Source: Phycisphaerae bacterium (lineage in GTDB: Bacteria > Planctomycetota > Phycisphaerae > Tepidisphaerales > Tepidisphaeraceae). Taken from it: 9,339 nucleotides of DNA. The position numbers and the translations under genes are program-made. Under the pieces are notes generated by a model. That model saw only the letters and a program-made list of their open reading frames with translations. It did not search any database and was not told where the DNA came from. The stretch covers positions 1-9,339 of the forward strand of contig JACMJD010000079.1 in NCBI GenBank assembly GCA_014380825.1, given 5' to 3'. Of the stretch, positions 7,302 through 9,339 are shown piece by piece (positions within the stretch are counted from its first letter, which is position 1; the number at the start of each line of letters is the position of its first letter).

Positions 7302-7305
7302 CCGT

Positions 7306-9339
7306 TCACACCAGCATTTCTTCATCATCCATCGCACTGGCAAGCTCTTCGTCCGACGGCGCGATCGGCGCATCGGCGTTCACCGCCACCGTGCCTTCTT
7401 CCTTGAACAATCGCTGCTGCTCCAACCGCTTCATGCGCCGCTGCCCCGCGCCAACGAGCTGCACCGTTCCGCCGCCAAGGATGCGATCGATGTCCTGCAC
7501 CATTTCGCCCGTTGGTCGCACGCTCATGTCGCGCTTCATCTTCAGGATGATCTTCTGAGCGCCGGTTTCCACCTGAACGAACACGTCACAGTTGCCCTTG
7601 TGCTTTTTGAACAGCGGCGCGACCTCGCGCAGCGTTTCGATCGTATGTCGAGCATTGTCCAGCTTCAGCGCGACCGCGGTGGTTAATTTCGCGGGCGCTT
7701 CGGCGAGGGGAAATATTTCGTTGATGATCAGGCACGGGATCTCGCGCTTGCGATCGACCTTGCCGCGCACGAACACGATGCTGTCCTTCCTCAGCGCATC
7801 CGGATAGCGCTTCATCGTGTCGGCATACACCTCGGCGTAGCACATTCCTTCGATCTTCCCTTCCTGATCTTCCATCCCCAGGATCGCCCAGGGTTGGCCG
7901 GCTGAGCGACCCGACTTGGCGACCTTGCGATCGCAGCGCGTGAGCATCCCGCCGAGCATTACTTCGACGCCTTCGGACATGTTCAGCGCTTCGCGCGTGT
8001 TGGCGGTGATGTAGCGCTCGAGCATCGCCTGATGCTCGATGAGCGGGTGACTGGTGAGGTAGAAGCCGAGGAGCTCTTTTTCGAAACGGAGCAGGTCGCT
8101 GCTGGGGAATTCTTCGACGTTCGGCAGCGGCGGGGCGTGTCCGATCTGCGACGCCGCAAGCGGCGATTCGGCGCCGCCGAAGATGTTCATCTGTCCGGAG
8201 CGCTTGTCCTGCTGTGATTGCTGTCCCATCTCGACAGCGCTGTCGAGAATTTGGAGTAGCTGCGAACGATGCGCCTTAAGGCTGGAGAACGCGCCGCACT
8301 TCGCGAGCGCTTCGACCGTACCGCGCTGAACGGAGCGAAGATCAACGCGTTCGCAGAAGTCGAACAGGTTTCGGAACTCGCCGCCCTTTACGCGCTCGTC
8401 GATGATCGCTTCGATGGCTTTCTCGCCCACGCCGCGCACAGCGCACATCCCGAATCGGATCACACCTTCCGTTTTCGGCGCGGATTTTCGCTTCGATTTC
8501 GTCTCGGTCTCCACATAAATCGGAGTGAAATCCTTATCCGAAAAGTTCACGTCCGGCGGCAGAACCTTCACGCCCTTGCTGCCATCCAGCAGCGTCATCG
8601 ACCGACACTCTTCGATGTATTCGACGACTTTGTCCGTCGATCCCATTTCAAACGTCAGCAACGCGGCCATGTATTCGACGGGGTGATACGTCTTCATGTA
8701 CGCGGTCTGGAACGCGATGATCGCGTAGCGCGTGCTGTGCGATTTGTTGAATCCATACCCACCAAACTTCAGGATGAGATCAAAAATCTCTGCCGCTTGC
8801 GGCTTAGCGATCCCCTTCGCAACACACCCCGCAATAAACTGCGGCTGAAACTTCGCGATCACGTCTGCAGTTTTCTTCGAAATCGCTTTGATCAATTTGT
8901 AAGCAGCGCTCAGCTCGATCCCGCCGAGCTGGTTGAAGATCTGCATGACCTGTTCCTGATAGACCATGATGCCGTAGGTCTCGTTCAGGATCGCATCCAT
9001 GATCGGATGCACGCTTGGCACTTTTTCGACGCCGTGCTTGCGTTGGCAGTACGTCGGGATGAGCTCCATCGGCCCGGGCCGATACAGCGCGTTGGCGGCG
9101 ATCAGATCTTCCAATCGGTCCGGCCGCATTTTCATCAGCAAATCCTGCATTCCGCCGGATTCGAACTGGAAGATGCCTTTGGTTTCGCCGCGGCAGAAGA
9201 GCTCGAGGACTTTCTTGTCGGCGAAGTCGACCTTTTCGATATCGATGTCGAGGTTCTTCGTTTGCTTGACCAGGTCAATCGATCGTTGGAGCGTCGTGAG
9301 CGTGCGCAGCCCGAGGAAGTCCATCTTCAGCAGGCCGCA
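7306..9339 (-). CDS. dnaE: DNA polymerase III subunit alpha, C-terminal part (5' end beyond window)
   Basis: 677 residues are visible; the frame stays open to the right edge, so the start, the PHP domain and the first two catalytic Asp lie outside. The edge falls in the GLLKMDFLGLRTLT motif, whose Asp matches the third catalytic Asp (E. coli D555). Then follow ETKGIFQFES, ALYRPGPMELIP (the E. coli ALFRPGPL region), YGIMVYQEQVMQI, KFGGYGFNKSHSTRYA, the helix-hairpin-helix region FGMCAVRGVGEKAIEAI (296-312), the beta-clamp-binding motif QMNIF (383-387; bases 8179-8193), LLGFYLTSHPL, an OB-fold (about 458-547, VEVMLGGMLTRCDRKV onward) and a C-terminal domain ending in an acidic tail (DEELASAMDDEEMLV). 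This is the main replicative polymerase subunit, acting at the fork with the clamp. The fingers read LIKAISKK where E. coli has LRRAMGKK. A Lys-rich insert (ETKSKRKSAPKTEG, about 279-292) precedes the hairpin motif. The stop lies 4 bases from that of the convergent efflux gene. Confidence 0.98.
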   Translation of the reverse strand, partial: CGLLKMDFLGLRTLTTLQRSIDLVKQTKNLDIDIEKVDFADKKVLELFCRGETKGIFQFESGGMQDLLMKMRPDRLEDLIAANALYRPGPMELIPTYCQRKHGVEKVPSVHPIMDAILNETYGIMVYQEQVMQIFNQLGGIELSAAYKLIKAISKKTADVIAKFQPQFIAGCVAKGIAKPQAAEIFDLILKFGGYGFNKSHSTRYAIIAFQTAYMKTYHPVEYMAALLTFEMGSTDKVVEYIEECRSMTLLDGSKGVKVLPPDVNFSDKDFTPIYVETETKSKRKSAPKTEGVIRFGMCAVRGVGEKAIEAIIDERVKGGEFRNLFDFCERVDLRSVQRGTVEALAKCGAFSSLKAHRSQLLQILDSAVEMGQQSQQDKRSGQMNIFGGAESPLAASQIGHAPPLPNVEEFPSSDLLRFEKELLGFYLTSHPLIEHQAMLERYITANTREALNMSEGVEVMLGGMLTRCDRKVAKSGRSAGQPWAILGMEDQEGKIEGMCYAEVYADTMKRYPDALRKDSIVFVRGKVDRKREIPCLIINEIFPLAEAPAKLTTAVALKLDNARHTIETLREVAPLFKKHKGNCDVFVQVETGAQKIILKMKRDMSVRPTGEMVQDIDRILGGGTVQLVGAGQRRMKRLEQQRLFKEEGTVAVNADAPIAPSDEELASAMDDEEMLV

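Overview
The window is GC-rich bacterial chromosome carrying five protein genes and almost no spare DNA. The best guess for the host is a planctomycete, probably of the Phycisphaerae type. The signs are: Thr/Arg/Gln/Pro linkers (TTRPTTRPA, ATQPATQPT) in an exported enzyme; a PEP-CTERM tail on an exported hydrolase; a fused two-module amidohydrolase beside a metal-ligand-less relative; and a DnaE with KAISKK where the E. coli enzyme has RAMGKK. This placement rests on recalled family features, not on a search.

Layout. Positions 24-5718 hold three minus-strand genes, read right to left: a GDSL/SGNH hydrolase with a PEP-CTERM signal (4969-5718), a very long exported protein with two amidohydrolase modules (1465-4863), and a shorter exported amidohydrolase-like protein (24-1343). 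The gaps between them are about 105 and 121 bases, so co-transcription is possible but not shown. The 121-base gap is mostly filled by an inverted pair of REP-like hairpins (1367-1444). Position 5865 starts a divergent plus-strand gene for a NodT/OprM-type outer-membrane efflux lipoprotein, ending at 7301. Four bases later comes the stop of a convergent minus-strand gene, the DNA polymerase III alpha subunit (dnaE), which runs off the right edge of the window.

How the genes relate. The three left-hand genes all encode exported proteins and look like hydrolytic functions of the cell envelope or periplasm. Of the three amidohydrolase modules, only the C-terminal half of the long protein keeps the full set of metal ligands; the other two look like pseudoenzyme partners. 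The efflux gene has no pump or adaptor gene beside it here. dnaE is a housekeeping gene and probably unrelated in function to its neighbours.

Most notable signal: the hairpin pair at 1367-1444. Its two arms differ at only two positions, and those two bases pair with each other within each arm. This is a compensatory change, suggesting that the single-arm hairpin is what is maintained, as in REP/REPIN elements. I see no clear undescribed multi-gene system, CRISPR array, tRNA, rRNA or insertion sequence.
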